DNA from: Alitta virens
Lineage: Eukaryota; Annelida; Polychaeta; Phyllodocida; Nereididae
Length of the DNA: 64,000 nucleotides
Assembly: GCA_932294295.1 (NCBI GenBank)
Contig: OW028584.1
Coordinates: forward strand, 11,354,407-11,418,406
Reading direction: 5' to 3'
Position 1 is the stretch's first letter. Each line of letters opens with the position of its first letter. Both the position numbers and the translations under genes were made by a program. The notes beneath the pieces were generated by a model. It saw only the letters and a list, made by a program, of their open reading frames with translations, had not been told where the DNA came from and did no database searches. Shown one piece after another: positions 22,740-36,115 of the stretch.

Positions 22740-24750
22740 TATATGTTGAAAACATTTAGCCTGCTGCGTAGTAAAGTGCGTCACAGGCCTGTCTCTCTGC
22801 TTGGTGATATTTCCTTGAAAGAGCAATATAAATATAGTCTGTCACTCTGTAAATATACGTTCTTCTTGTAATTGCCAATATTTTTTCATGATTTATTTGC
22901 TCTAATAAGAGATTGCATAAAGATGTAGGTATTATGCACATGCATTGCAACTTAGTGAAACATATTCTGCTGCAATGTTTGGAAAATATGTCATGCTTTT
23001 TGTTTAATAAGAGATTGTGAGGTGCCAACATCGCTTGTAAGTCCCAAGTCTCACAATTTTTACAGTTTAAATTCTAGTAATTATATTTGGTCTACCTATA
23101 TCTACATTACCTTTTTCAAGCCTTTGTTTTCTTAATACACTATGTAATGCACAAGATTATTTGCTAAATTTCTTAAACTGTCAATAGTATACTGTATGAT
23201 ATACATAGCAACTTTACCAATATTTGGCTCTAACTCTTTAGTAATTCTTGAGGCATGGTTAGGTGCATTTGTTTTGCCAGTTTCTCACAGCCAAGTAGCC
23301 ATGCAGGGAAGTAGTTGGCGCTAGGGGTGATGTTGGCAAATTTATTGATTCACCAAAGACATTCAGTGGCAGCGTGGGGCCCTTGTCTGCAACTGCAGCA
23401 GATCCTCTGGCATAGCCGATCTCAAAGACCGCATCTACTGAGCACTGTTTGCGAATCATCTGGGCGAATTCCTGCTGCCGAAGCTACACAGAGCTCGTGT
23501 GCGTCGCTCGTTCAAGCTGCACGGGGGAAAGCACAGCCTCTTAAAAAGGCCAAGTACCGTTAGCAGTGGATGTACGGCGGTGATTCTAGAGTCATAAACC
23601 ACCGGATAGTTCTTCGGAGCACCGCAACATTGTCAACTTGACTATACCTACTACTGCTCTCTGCCTAGCTAGGGGCAGACCATAGCTACACCCCGCCTTT
23701 GATTTCATGATATGCTACTGTTGTTCTCACAGATTACAACACGTTACAGGGGAAATTAATTTCCATGTTCACATAAGAGGATAGTGGTTTCATCAATAAT
23801 CAATAGTACAAAAGGATTATGGGATTATAACTAAAGGATTAAACCAGCACATTCACCCATCCATTACCATAGAAACGGACTCTCTTCTCATGCAAAAGAA
23901 TAACATTCCGCTTCATTCCAGTATAGACGAGCCAAAAAGCTATTACACTGAAGCCAAACTCTTATTCTGTGGCGCAGTACACGAATGCTTTTTATTTTGG
24001 CAACACACTCAAAAGCCAAAGGACTGCAGATCCTAGTCTCTGACAAGGGCACAGCAATCGCCACTGGCAACACAAGGTCATAAGGCTTAGCAACTGCATA
24101 GCAACGGAACACAGCACAGAATAGAAGATCTTGTAAAGAGAATGGTTAACATCCGTATTGGATACTAGTCTGAAGCTAATTTCTTTGTAAGTATGAATCT
24201 CTATATTAAAGCATGCATGGATATATTTCAGTTGAGTGGATTATATTAAAAATAAAAATAAAATATATATATATTATATATTATTTTAGTACTTTGCACA
24301 GTTATCATTCTCCTCATAATGATATTTCATCTTATTTGCAACCATATTTAGAAAAATCATAAAACTAATGCCTGTTTTTACGAATGGCTGGTTCTTTAAC
24401 TATCATTATAGCATCATTATATTTTTGCTGCATTTCATGCAATTTTATTATGCAAAATCACCAAAATTATTACTTTTACATAATCTAAATAAAACATAAT
24501 TAGTTCTGAAAGCCATCTTATATACTTGGTTGAAATAAAATCCATTAAGTAATATCATGAGGTTAAAATATTTTTAAAAAACAAATACTGAACTGCGTGT
24601 AGACATAACCATTGGGCCATCTTGCATGGGCCATCTTGCATAGGCCTAATTGGTATGAGAAATGTAGATATCATAAAAGTATCATAACATTTATATATAA
24701 AAAAGTATATTGAAGAAAATAATGATCATAAGGAATTGCAATATTAATAT
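22740..24750. other. No recognised gene; unique and GC-richer patch
   Basis: The stretch 23300-23700 is GC-richer than its surroundings and open on both strands for 60-80 codons, but none of the translations is recognisable and no splice structure supports them. The rest is AT-rich unique sequence. Confidence 0.5.
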
Positions 24751-24759
24751 TAATGTTTT

Positions 24760-24967
24760 CGGCGACAGTGGATTTCGCCAAGACACTGAGATTCGCCACC
24801 CCCCTTAAACATGAATATAAACTTTGCAAGGTCCTGATTTGCTAGCAAACTAATTGTATAAACATTAACAGTGTTGTAACATTGCGGCAGCCATCTAAAA
24901 TGTGTTTATTGTAGTTTTATGGGGGTGGCGAATCTCAGTGTCGTGGCGAAATCCACTGTCGCCGACT
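24760..24967. mobile_element. Inverted-repeat (MITE-like) element, about 45-bp arms
   Basis: The left arm CGGCGACAGTGGATTTCGCC...GAGATTCGCCACCCCCC is matched by the right arm from GGGGGTGGCGAATCTCAGTG to ATCCACTGTCGCCG. Confidence 0.85.
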
Positions 24968-25617
24968 GTATATATCAATATAGATTTACAAGGGAATCAC
25001 ATAATAGAATTTTCATTTGTGTCGTCAATATATTAATATTTTCATTCTATATATAAATAAGGATACAATATCAATTGCAATCCAGGCAAAAATGGACTTA
25101 ACTAACAAAGTCTGACATAGCAATTGAGACATATAATAGTGAAAAACGACAGATAAAAACAAACAAATAAATGAGGAGTAAGTATAGATTAAAAGGCAGC
25201 CTTCGGGGCTTTTTGTGAACACACAGGAGATCCAGTTTCCTTGATTAATCCTGTGTAATTCTAACCTTTCACAGAGTATTGTTTCGATTAGACAAGCACT
25301 GGCATTGGCCATATCAATAATATCACATATCATGTTATTCTATAATTAAAATGAGATGTAAAATATTACAAACTGTGATGTCTGTGCACTGTATTGCCTA
25401 GATTATGTTGTGTCAGCTATGTTGTTACATGTCTAAAGCTTATATTCTGACCAGTTGTCGGAGGCAGACGTAATGAGGAGATGATAAGGCTTGAAGTACA
25501 CACCAAGATGCACATTTACCCCGTGGGTGGGTTTTTTACTGGCCTCAGCATAGACACCACATATCACATATCATGTTATTGTATTTTGTGTCAGCTATTT
25601 TTACATGTCAGCTTATA

Positions 25618-26606
25618 TGAGCGAAGCTCGCCATGGCCGTAGGCCGTGAGCGAAGCTCACTTCCCGTAGACGAATTGCTACACAGTGGACAAGCCAACCG
25701 GAACTGGATAAAAATTGATTTCACTTATTATCGCTGTTTTCAAAAATACATGTAATCCTATGGAAGATCAACTTATTATCATTTTTTTGCCAAATGGTCC
25801 AGAACGAGACTACGTCATCATGTCATAACAACGTCGTCGGTTCAAAAGTTGCGATGTCCATAATTTCGTAACGAATACACATCCAGCTTGAAACTTGGAG
25901 AAAACTTGTTTCTCTAACTGTAACAATTCTAACAGTGACTAGAAATCGCGTTTATTTAGAAGGGGAACCCACCAGATATGAATAACGAATCATCTTGAAT
26001 CGATCACGCTCGCGCCAACGACATTGTTGCGATGACGTTTTATCACACCAGGGGGCAGTTCTAAGCGATCGCAGCGCCCCTGGCGGCTGAGAAACGCATT
26101 ACAATTCTCTGACTTCTTTTGCCTCTAAAATTGTTATCTATTGTCCGATTTTGAAAATTTAAAAACCTACATGAAGTCTAATTAATAGTTGAGATTTAAA
26201 GCTGCAATTTGCTAAAACTCATCAAATAGTTGAAAATAACTAATGGGCCAATATTTCTGTTGGATGCAAAATTCCCCGCCAGAAATATTCAGGGCATACT
26301 AAATTTGTGTAAACTAATGATTTTATCAGACATTATTACTAAAAATAAATCTTACATTGAAAATCCAGACTAAAAAATTGGAAACACACTGGCTATGATG
26401 GCATGAAAAACTAATACTTAAATTAGTTATTGTAAATTAAGACTAAATTGTTGTGCAAAAGTGGGCATGTGTAATGGTAAAAAATATCATAAGACAAGAA
26501 GGCAGCATTTGTAATATAATTACTTGAATGACATTGTGCTAAATCTGGAGACACAGTAACTTTAAGTTGACATAAATATACATATAATATAGCTTCGCTC
26601 ACTCCT
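25618..26606. mobile_element. About 1 kb element with GAGCGAAGCT / AGCTTCGCTC ends
   Basis: It begins GAGCGAAGCTCGCCATGGCC and ends AGCTTCGCTCACTC, a short inverted terminus. It appears to interrupt repeat sequence: fragments matching 25440-25500 (GACCAGTTGTCGGAGGCAGA) resume at about 26631. No protein is recognised inside. Confidence 0.5.
26044..26086. promoter_or_regulatory. Pair of convergent CTCF-like motifs
   Basis: CACACCAGGGGGCAG (plus, from 26044) and the reverse complement of CAGCGCCCCTGGCGG (26072-26086) both resemble the CTCF core. They face each other across about 15 bp. Confidence 0.35.
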
Positions 26607-27133
26607 GGCATTGACAGCTACATATTATTATGACCAGTTGTCGGAGGCAGATGTAATGAGGAAATTTCTGTCGGGTTTCCAAGAAGTCTGAAAGATAGCA
26701 CGTAGGCTTGTATTTGAACAACAAGAATGATATAGGCTTCTCTTTTTAAATTATGATTCTATTACATTTCGCCCACTACCATGCATGATACTATAATGGG
26801 GTGGTGGTGTTGTTTATTCATATGTGATGTTATCAGAGCTTTCTCCCAGCTTTGACTTCCATTTATTCAGTAGAATAATTTATGAGCCCAGTGACCCCCA
26901 CCTCATCTCTGCGGGGAGCCTGGCTATTTTTAGCCCGTCTCCTCTGAACATTGTACAAGACATCATTAGACTGGCGACATCCGCTGTTAACTTGAACATG
27001 AGGCTGGCTATACTGAAAGATGGCTTCAACACAGATGCTGTGTACACAGATTGGAGAGTGCTTCATTTGCATAAGCCATAACAGGGTTAGTTTGGGCGAC
27101 AATAGGCTAATTGTTGCTGTATATATATTACAT

Positions 27134-27190
27134 CATAATTGTAACAATCGGAAGTGACGTCATTGCGATTGTTGTTATTGTGACGTCATA
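27134..27190. promoter_or_regulatory. Palindrome centred on a CRE plus second CRE
   Basis: Perfect TGACGTCA at 27155-27162 is flanked by AACAATCG and CGATTGTT as inverted arms. A second perfect CRE occurs at 27181-27188. No adjacent gene is recognised. Confidence 0.45.
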
Positions 27191-28090
27191 TTTCTGCGAG
27201 CCTGAAATAGTGTGAAACACTAATACTGAGCATTAACATTTCTTTAATTATGTGATTCCCTTATTTAAATCTAAAATTAATTATTTAATTTTCATTTTTG
27301 TCTTCAAATGAACAATCCTTTCATATTTTTAATATAAAACTGTCACTGCGGGCTTGTCATACTGTGAAACACCAACGGAATAGTCTTGTGTCTCATTAAA
27401 CTAAAATTAAACAATGAAACATTATTGATATAAAAAGATACTATATATTAGGCTTTGGTTTTCATTCGTAGTCACTCAGTCAGTTTACAAAGAATTGGGC
27501 AAAATGTCAAAATGGAAATTGTGAATAAAATCATCGAAGTGAAAAATAAATAAAAATAGATTGCCAAAATATTTTTATAGAAGTAAAGGAAAATGGTCAG
27601 CATTGCCATTGAAATATTAAGAATCTTCAGGTCCCTGCAACGTATTGCTGGCCGATCGAATTAGTACCATGTTCGCCGCTCTAGATTGCTTCGAAAACAG
27701 TGTATAATATCCTTATTCTGGCAGTTTTGCATACTTGGTATACTTGGTATGAAATTGAACAACTTTGAATCGAGGACCATAGGTCAAAAGGGCCTAGGTT
27801 AGTTGTGTGGGACATTGGTGAGTTGCTCTCAGTAAGATTCTGTAGACCCTCCCTGTGCTCGGCAACTAAACATCACTGTAGATGGCCCAAGGAGGCGACT
27901 TGTAGACAGAAGAAGGGGAGTCAACGGTATTCTCCTTACGACGAAGGGTGAAAGTCATGAGATAATAAAAATAAATATCCATTTCACAGTCTACATCAAA
28001 GAGCTTTATAATAATTAAGTAGTTTCTCTAGCTATAGGTCATTTTTGGAAAATGTTAATTTGGTTAACATTTAGTACTTTTTTCATGTTT

Positions 28091-28209
28091 CCCAGATAGC
28101 ATTCCAAATCTGGCCAGTATCATTTCTATGTCGGCCACCATCGGTATAACATCATTTTGACATCGGCGACATCGCGCCGATGTTGATACAATTTGGAATG
28201 CTATCTGGG
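28091..28209. mobile_element. MITE, CCCAGATAGCATTCCAAAT family, intact copy
   Basis: 119 bp bounded by CCCAGATAGCATTCCAAAT and its inverse ATTTGGAATGCTATCTGGG. The same ends are at 57427-57633, and the right end alone is at 12300. Confidence 0.88.
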
Positions 28210-28702
28210 TTGTCCTTAAATGTAATTTCCATATATCTAAACTAGTGTACATATGTGTGTGGACTTTATCTATACAGACTTATTTACAGAGATCCATTGC
28301 TATTCGTTGTTTAGCTTATATTATTATCTATACAGTGATCTAGCATGAAAAAAAAAAGGAAAAAAATAAGAGAAAAATGTGCTCATAAGTTTCGGGTTAT
28401 ACTGTAAGAAGACCAACCCTTATTACGGTCAATCTGCTGATAATATAAGACTTATTTATTGAATGAAGCACAAGTTTGTTAACCATTGATTCTTCTACCT
28501 GTCAATGGCTGAGGAAGACAGGCCGAACAAGCAGCTGATGAGAAGCTATATGGGATCCAAGCAGGAAGAAAAAAAAAATCAATGCAAATCAAGTATTTGC
28601 TGAGAGTAGAAGGCTTCCTGCTCACTTATATATAGAATATAGAGTCTCAGGCACTTGGTATTGGGCTACAAATGGCAACTGCTGTTTCGCATTTGTTGGG
28701 AA

Positions 28703-28943
28703 TCCAATGCCCATTTTCCTTTTTATTGAAACGTATAACATGAGAAATCATAAACATGTTTACAAATTATAGAATTTATAATAGAAAGTATAATTATCTT
28801 ATCTTATCTCATCTCATCTTATCTTATTTTCCCCATTTTCCTTTTTATTGAAACGTGTAACATGAGAATTTATAAACATGTCTACAAATTTTAGAAATTA
28901 TAATAGAAAGCATAAATATGTTATGTTATCTTATCTTATCAGG
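28703..28943 (+). repeat. Two tandem copies of a 110-bp unit with TTATC tails
   Basis: CCCATTTTCCTTTTTATTG through TATAATAGAAAG occurs twice (about 28711 and 28835), each followed by (TTATC)n. It resembles the repeat-tail layout at 22268-22722. Confidence 0.8.
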
Positions 28944-29559
28944 TGAATATTCTTAGTTTCTAAGAAAATACTTGACAGCATACACATACGTATATGTAAG
29001 TATTTTAATAAGTAAGTCGTTCTTATTATCTATTGACATATGATACAATAATATGTTGCCCACATATTACATTTCAATATAAAGGGAATAATAATATTAT
29101 ACATCAAATATATGTCTAGAACAGACCTGAGTTGCACGAAATAACAGTGCTGCGTAGCAAGGACATCTACTGTGGCCTATCATTACATCACTGGCAGCCA
29201 TACTTGACAGAGTAACCAGGGACCACGTCTAAAAGCAAAGGATTGGAGTAGCCTGAGTCTGCTGCCTGACTCCCATTTAGACATGAGCCTTTGGCCAAAT
29301 AGGAGAAGAGCTGACATTGCCAAAAGTAACCAAGGTCGATTCGGTCATAAATATTCAGGCTGGATGGTATGGATCGCCCTCAAGGTTGATTGGCAAATTG
29401 GTCAAATGATCTAAAATGCGTTGTAGGAAAAAATGAAAGTAGTACAAGTTCATATTGGTAGCTGTTATAGTTGGACATGACATATGATATATTTTATTCT
29501 TCATGGCTTTTGGCTTTGCATGCATTGGATAGCAAAACTACATGTCCTGCACTAATGGC

Positions 29560-29885
29560 GGTGGTGGTGGTGGATTAGGGCTTTGCGTCCTTATTTCTGC
29601 ACCTGATGGGCTAATTAGGACAGGCAGGGACCATGGCAGTGTCCAACACTGAAGATCCTGCGGACTAGAAAATTGGTAAAAATAATCGAAAACTTTCTTA
29701 GATACTTTGACTAGTCCCAGAACGACTACATTCCACCCACCCCACCGCACCTCTCCGCGGGTTCAATTCCCGGTGGAGCCTAAGTTGGATGGCTGTTTCA
29801 TCCATCGTCTCATTACCATGGTCCCTGCCTGTTCTAATTAGTCCATCAGGTGCAGAAATACAGGATGTAAAGCCTTAATCCACTC
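29560..29885. mobile_element. Inverted pair of SINE fragments
   Basis: GGCTTTGCGTCC...CCATGGCAGTG (29578-29640) is inverted relative to 29808-29876. The right copy follows a pol III B box, GGTTCAATTCC, at 29759-29769. Confidence 0.6.
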
Positions 29886-31204
29886 ACCAAAATCCCATCA
29901 GACATGACAATATTGTCTAAGACTAGTAAGAGAAGTTAGCCAACATATGTCTAACTTCAACCTCAGAGATTTTCCGTTACGGCAGATTTCATTCTACCTG
30001 CTCCAAGTATACTGTTTATTGAACCTTATATAACCTGTCGCCATGGTATATATAGCACATGGATGAATCCATATTTGCATGCTGATAATATATTCTCTTT
30101 AATCTCATATCTGATAGCCTTTGTGTATAATGTATTCCTGCAAAGATAGGCACCGTCTCTGTCCTGAGCTGATCCCGCTCTTCTGAAGGCCTTCTTAATA
30201 ATGGCAGCGTCACACTGCTCTTCCCCTCTTCACAGTATCATTAATATGTCCTCCATTGTGTCTTTTATAAAACTCTCCATAGTGTAGAGATGATATGAAT
30301 ACCCTGCAGCTTCCCCTGTAGGCCTAATTGAGTTATCTAATTTAAAAAAATCCTTTATTTCTAAAGGGTTGCCCGATCAGTAGACCCCTGATATATAACA
30401 AAGGTAAAAAGATAAAAACGACAAAACAAAAAAAAAGAATTTAAGATTAAGAATAAAGACAACATAGATACAAGATAAAACTGGAAAAGAAAACTAGAAG
30501 TTAGACATGTACAAAGGATAAAAGAGTAAAATAAAACAGAATGTGCAGAAAATTTATCGATATAGCTCTAAAAGAACAACCTCTGTTGGCGAAAAGTTCA
30601 GTCTTAAATTTTGTCTTAAAGTTCAAATATAAAAACACTGTATACTGTATTGTTTCATCTGTATCATATTTCTTTCTTAATTTCTGTTTTCCTATCCAAT
30701 ACAAAGACCCCCTCCAGTGGCATATTTAGAAATGTGTGAAGGGGGTGGGGGCCACTGACAAGCCAAAGCCAGGAATCAATAATAGCAAGCCCAGAAAACG
30801 CGGAAAATGTGGATACAGTCTGGAAAAATTTTTAAAAAGAAAAGAAGAGAAATATGCATCTTCATACATGTCAGATCATCAAATTTCACAAGAATTGCAA
30901 GAAATTGTTCCAATTTTGGCCCAATTTTGTGTTTTCAAAGGTATTAAAAAAAATGTGCTGAGGAGGGGGGCATTGGGCCATGCCCCCCCCCCTCCTTACC
31001 TCCTCACAATTAAGGTTATCTCGGGACCAAAGATTTACACCGAATTACTGCTGCAAAAAGAAAAAAAGAAAGTTAAACAAAGCCACCATTTATAGGCATA
31101 CTGTTCTATTCAAAAGTTTTTAGCCGCACATGCCCTCTTTACAAAATGTTGCCTGGATGAATGTGACTATAGGCCTATACAGTTAGTTTCATAAATATGT
31201 CTCC

Positions 31205-31510
31205 AGACCGCTGCAGCAACCTATTCTTGGCTGCAACTATAACTTGACTAAAGCCAGCTGCTTCTGTCTACTCCTACCTTATAATCGGCTTAAACTACCA
31301 CCACTAAAAAATATAAACCTTGGTAAAAGTAAGAAACTTATCTAGACATGCATCCTTTCAGGCAAAACTTACAAATATGCCAAACTCTTAACTTATGCCC
31401 GAAAGAGGGCTACATCTACTTTTAGATCCGGCTTTTAATAGTCGTGTAGCAGTTGTCTAGCTTTGACTAGGTTCAATTTGACAGGCCGTTTTTAATGAAA
31501 CTAACCGTAT
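31205..31510 (-). mobile_element. Repeat family D copy 1
   Basis: Reverse complement relative to 35352-35735 and 54511-54815. Shared landmarks are AACCTAGTCAA, AGACAACTTCTGCT and AAGCCGGATCTAAAAGTA. No coding sequence is evident. Confidence 0.75.
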
Positions 31511-32106
31511 GTGGCCCTTAATGACAAAAAAGCTGTCAGAGTGACTATCAAAGTGTGTCAGATATGACTACTCTTAGTCACTTCGAATGATGTCGTGTTA
31601 TTTTACGATTCCTTGAGCAATTAACATGGCGTCATACAGTCAAGTTCCACTGCATGGCATATATGGAAACATAATCCTCCTCTTTATCAAGGACCAGGTT
31701 TGTTTCAACACTGATGCTTTGAGCAATTTTCCAGGAGGATAGCCAAGGATTTCCATTGATCTATACATCATTTGCTGTAGCTATTTTTGTTCTTCGAAGC
31801 TCCGAATGAAGATCAATGCCCTCCTAGAACGAGACACAAGCCAAGTGCACTGTGACGTCATTAATATTCTATACGTATCAACCAATCACTGCAGATATTG
31901 ATTCTGTGTGGAAAACACAGATGGACGTTGTTTATCGACTCGATTTGTCTCCAAAACTGCACATGTATAGTCAGTCTGGTGAGGTGTCCTCTTTAGATGA
32001 GTTTCTCAACCTCTAATGGAGGTGTTTGGCACTACTTAAAAGTAGTGACAAAACATGAGCTGGACATATAGGTTTCCAGATCCTGCGTCCAGTAACATAC
32101 TATAGG

Positions 32107-32282
32107 CTAAAAAACTATACTCATGACAAGTAATAGTTATATCTCTCATAGTCGGGAGTTAAATAACATTTTGGTTGGTTATATCTCGACGCCGAAGGTG
32201 GAGGGATATAACAAAAATGTTAGTTAACTCCCGACTATGAGAGATATAACTATTACTTGTCATGAGTATAGTTTTTTAGCTA
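32107..32282. mobile_element. Near-perfect hairpin (foldback) element
   Basis: Arms of about 75 bp run from GGCTAAAAAACTATACTCA inward and are mirrored by TGAGTATAGTTTTTTAGCT at the right end; the central spacer is about 25 bp. A further GTTGGTTATATC piece occurs at 32399. Confidence 0.88.
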
Positions 32283-34030
32283 TAACTAAATCATACTCCA
32301 CCAGACATATTTACTAATTTGTTTGATTGTTTGTTTAACTGTTCTTATTAGGCAATTAAAGTTCAGTTTGCACTACGTAGGGAGTTAACTAACCTTTTTG
32401 TTGGTTATATCCCGCTCGCTCAGAACAATAGGAAAACTGTCTAGGTGGAGTATAATTGCATTTATAAGCCTACATTGACATTCAAATTTGTATACATGTA
32501 TATATACAAATATCATAATACAATTCTCGTATGATAAAGCCTGTCAAAGCCGCAAATCTGCAAAAAATAAAATATGAAGATAATATAAATTTGTGAATTG
32601 ACAGACCTAATGTTATAACTTCCAGTTATATAAAGACGCTCGCCAATAACCAAGTCGGGCAAATGTAGTGCGAAAGTTGTCAAACTGCATACTGCATGAC
32701 TTAACACGCAATATTCTTATTTCTAACGGCATCTCGCTTCCTGCATACCACTTTTCACATTAGGAACCACTTTCTGCCTGCGTCCATGCAATAAACTGTC
32801 CAATATGCCCGTCGACTTCCAAGTGCCAATATGGGGGTTATTGAAGCTGTCGCGCGATGTAAACGTACACCTTGACATAGTAGTCAGTGATAACCTTGAC
32901 ATAGTACATGAGAATTCAGCTCAGCTCGAGTTCTTGAACCTTCAAAAAGATGAAACTAGCTTAAACCAACTTTCTGTTAAACAGGATATTTGCTCATTGA
33001 GAGGCGTCAGTGCTTTAATGGGAATATTAATGCTTGAATCTGAAACACGTTTTACCATTTTTGATCCATTTATAATAAAATATCCATACACTTCTAAAAA
33101 CTTATTATTTAAAATGATGACCCAAAATGTGAAATGATTTTGCGCCTCAATCCTTTGCATCAGCTGATACCCAACTGGCATTCTGTAATACAATAGAACC
33201 TTGTCAGTAAGATAATAAGCTACAAAATGCACTAGCCTGAGAAATATGTACAGTAGGAAGGCAACATTTTGGTGCTAAATATATAAAAAAAAATCAGTGG
33301 TGGGTGAACTAATATTGCAGTGGCCTTGAAACAGGGTTCCATCACATATAAATTTGAGAATTGAACATCCTCCTGATCTTGTATATTTTTATATTCTCTG
33401 TCAAATAAATTCTGAGTTCTGAGTACCAACTAGCATACCCATTACAACTTGCCAGAACAGCGGATCAATCACTGTCACACACAAGTATTGACCAGGCACA
33501 GATCTCTGTGATATGACTGCTAGATTCTACTGCTGAGCTAATCACGGTGTTGCAAAGCTATCCAGAGTAAAGGCTAGAGAATCCTTGCTGCCATATTCAT
33601 GTATTGATTGGCAGCGGGCCCCACCACCCCCACGCCTGCCAAAGAATTGATCAGGCAGAAAAAGACTCAGCCCTGCACAGCTCTCTCAGCAAGACTTGGC
33701 AATTGCTAGACATGGCCACTAGATTAAAGTAGCTACCCACTGCACAAGAATGTGCTGCTAAATGTGCTGTCGAATGCTGTTATGGAGCTGCTCAATGCTG
33801 CACTTGATGGGTCATGTGTGAGAGTGTCCGTATAGGTCATTCCATCTTAACTCCTTCATCTCACAGTAGCGTCCAGTTCTGAGACTTTGTGAGTGTCCCG
33901 GACATATTAATAGATAGAATGTCATAATATCATCTCACGTTACACTTACATGTATGCTTGGAATGTATATATGCATGGAATAATATTTGAATATGGTAAA
34001 ACTATCTTTATATTGTCTCGCAAATAAAGT

Positions 34031-34059
34031 ATCTATCTATCTATCTATCTATCTATCTG

Positions 34060-34096
<37 letters not shown>

Positions 34097-34139
34097 ATAT
34101 CTATCTATCTATCTATCTATCTGTCTATCTATCTATCTG

Positions 34140-34175
<36 letters not shown>

Positions 34176-34176
34176 C
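34031..34176. repeat. TCTA microsatellite
   Basis: Long (ATCT)n array with GTCT interruptions directly after GCAAATAAAGT, the layout of a retroposon 3' tail. Confidence 0.95.
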
Positions 34177-35351
34177 ACTGCAGTCAGACCAGTTTTAGGA
34201 GACCACATTGCATATTTTTGTTGTTGACAAAAATGTTTTGTTCGACCACCTCATCAATAATTTCATTCTATATTGCACTAAGGGTGGTCTTAATGGCGAG
34301 GTTCCATTGTACAGTGAAGTAATAAGGCTACATTATAATGGAATCTTCCAAATATTGGAAGTGTAGATATAAATACTTTTTGTGGGATTACGACGGAGGT
34401 TCTTAACCCTGTGGTTCCATACGTTCAGGCCTGAAAAATCATTTAAAGCAAAATCTTTGGAAGAGCCTGGTTGAGTCTAGTGAACAGCTGCTCAATAGAA
34501 TGGTCAATCTATATATTATGCCAATAACTGCAGCGCTGTTAAATTGATCATCACCTGAGTAGATTAAGCAGAGCATGGGCCAATCCTCACCCAATCAATG
34601 GGGGTAATCACTGCAATGTCATGCAGAGGCAGCACCCAATCAATAGTTACATAACAAATAACAGCATGACATGACAAGGCTTCATTATGGTAATGAGCGC
34701 AGATGATGCTCCTAAATAAGAGTTCCTGTAGCCACCTGTCAGCAATAGTAAAGTAGGAGTCAAAATCGATGTCCGTGTCAACGTATTTCATGTGTATTTT
34801 TTCAGTACATTTGTAATTTCTTTTCTTCATATATAGTATGGAGCAATAACATGGGCAGCAGTAAGTCAGCCAAACCCAATGATTAGATAACTTGGTATTA
34901 ACCCTAAAAATAATGCAACGTTTGCTACTTTTACAATGTTAATGTCTGATGTTTATCTCTGACGATGGCAAATTGCAATAATTTTAAAAAGAAGGCTAAA
35001 AATACCTTCTTTTATTTTAAATTATATTTGTTTTAATAACTGTTACTTGCATAAACCAAATCAGTACAGTATACTAACATTTTTGTCATTAAATAATGGA
35101 CAATTCTATCTGGAAAATATTGAAATATCATTCACAACCGTCACTCCATTTTAATGCAGCTGTATTGGTCTTAAACTGCCCAATCAAAACAGCAGTGTAG
35201 CAGCAAATTTACTCTCTCTGGTTAAAATGATTATTGAATCATGATTCTCACGCAGGGATTAGCTTGGAATACTTGTGAAACATATGACTTGATTAACTTT
35301 ACAGGTCGAAAAAGCCACTAAAAACAAAACAGAACTAACACTAAAATAAGA

Positions 35352-35735
35352 TGTATACAGTTAGTTCCATTGAAAACAGCTTGTCAAGTTGAACCTAGTC
35401 AATACTAGACAACTTCTGCTACATGATGCTACCTGCCACTAAACGAAACTGTCTGGCTATATCTAGCTACAAAAAGCCGGATCTAAAAGTACATGTAGCC
35501 CCATTTGGTGCATAAGTTGAGAGTTTTGCGTATTTGTTATTTTTGGCTGAAAGGATGCATGTCTATTGTACATACATATTTATGATATATTAGATAGATT
35601 TCTTACTTTTACCACAAGGTTTATATTTCTTAAAGTGGTGGTAGGTGTAAGCAGACTATAATGTAGGAGTAGACAGAAGCAGCTAGTTTTATTCAGTTAT
35701 GGCTACAACCAAGAATAGGTTGCTCTGGCTGTCTA
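35352..35735 (+). mobile_element. Repeat family D copy 2, the fullest
   Basis: About 385 bp. Includes TGATGCTACCTGCCACTAAA, AAAGCCGGATCTAAAAGTA and CAACCAAGAATAGGTTGC, matching 31205-31510 (inverted) and 54511-54815. Confidence 0.75.
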
Positions 35736-36115
35736 GAGTCGACCATATTTTAGTAAAACTGAGGCCGATTGAAATTGAAGGGCTAAATCTTCTTCTAAAG
35801 GGCTTTAGACAACCCTGCAGATGAGTCATTAAGTTGTAACATGAGGATGTTTTTTTCTTTTCATTATCGACTCTTTTATTGTTAGAACTAAACAAATAAC
35901 CCATTATTTGACAACAACGATGACTGGTGGTCTCAGAACTCAATTCAAAGTTATTTTGAGAACACCAGTTACATGAAAATGATGAGGGTAAGATGAGTGA
36001 GATGAAGATCAGAAAATATTGTATAAAGAAAGAAATCCACTGATGGCCTTTCATGAAAAGAAAGATTATAATAGAAATTCTCTATTGCTTAAAGCAAGCA
36101 TCATTCAGTAAGTGG

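Noticed and set aside
23259..23563. GC-rich open frames on both strands, considered as a gene or structured RNA
   Set aside because: No similarity I recognise, no splice sites in register, and no known RNA signature (5S, U1, U2, U6 checked by eye).
32805..33137. 110-codon open frame in the gene-poor interval
   Set aside because: No recognisable domain, no splice or promoter support; its other strand is also open.
12951..34176. Periodic TCTA/GATA blocks considered as CRISPR-like arrays
   Set aside because: They are simple microsatellites without unique spacers, in a eukaryotic genome.
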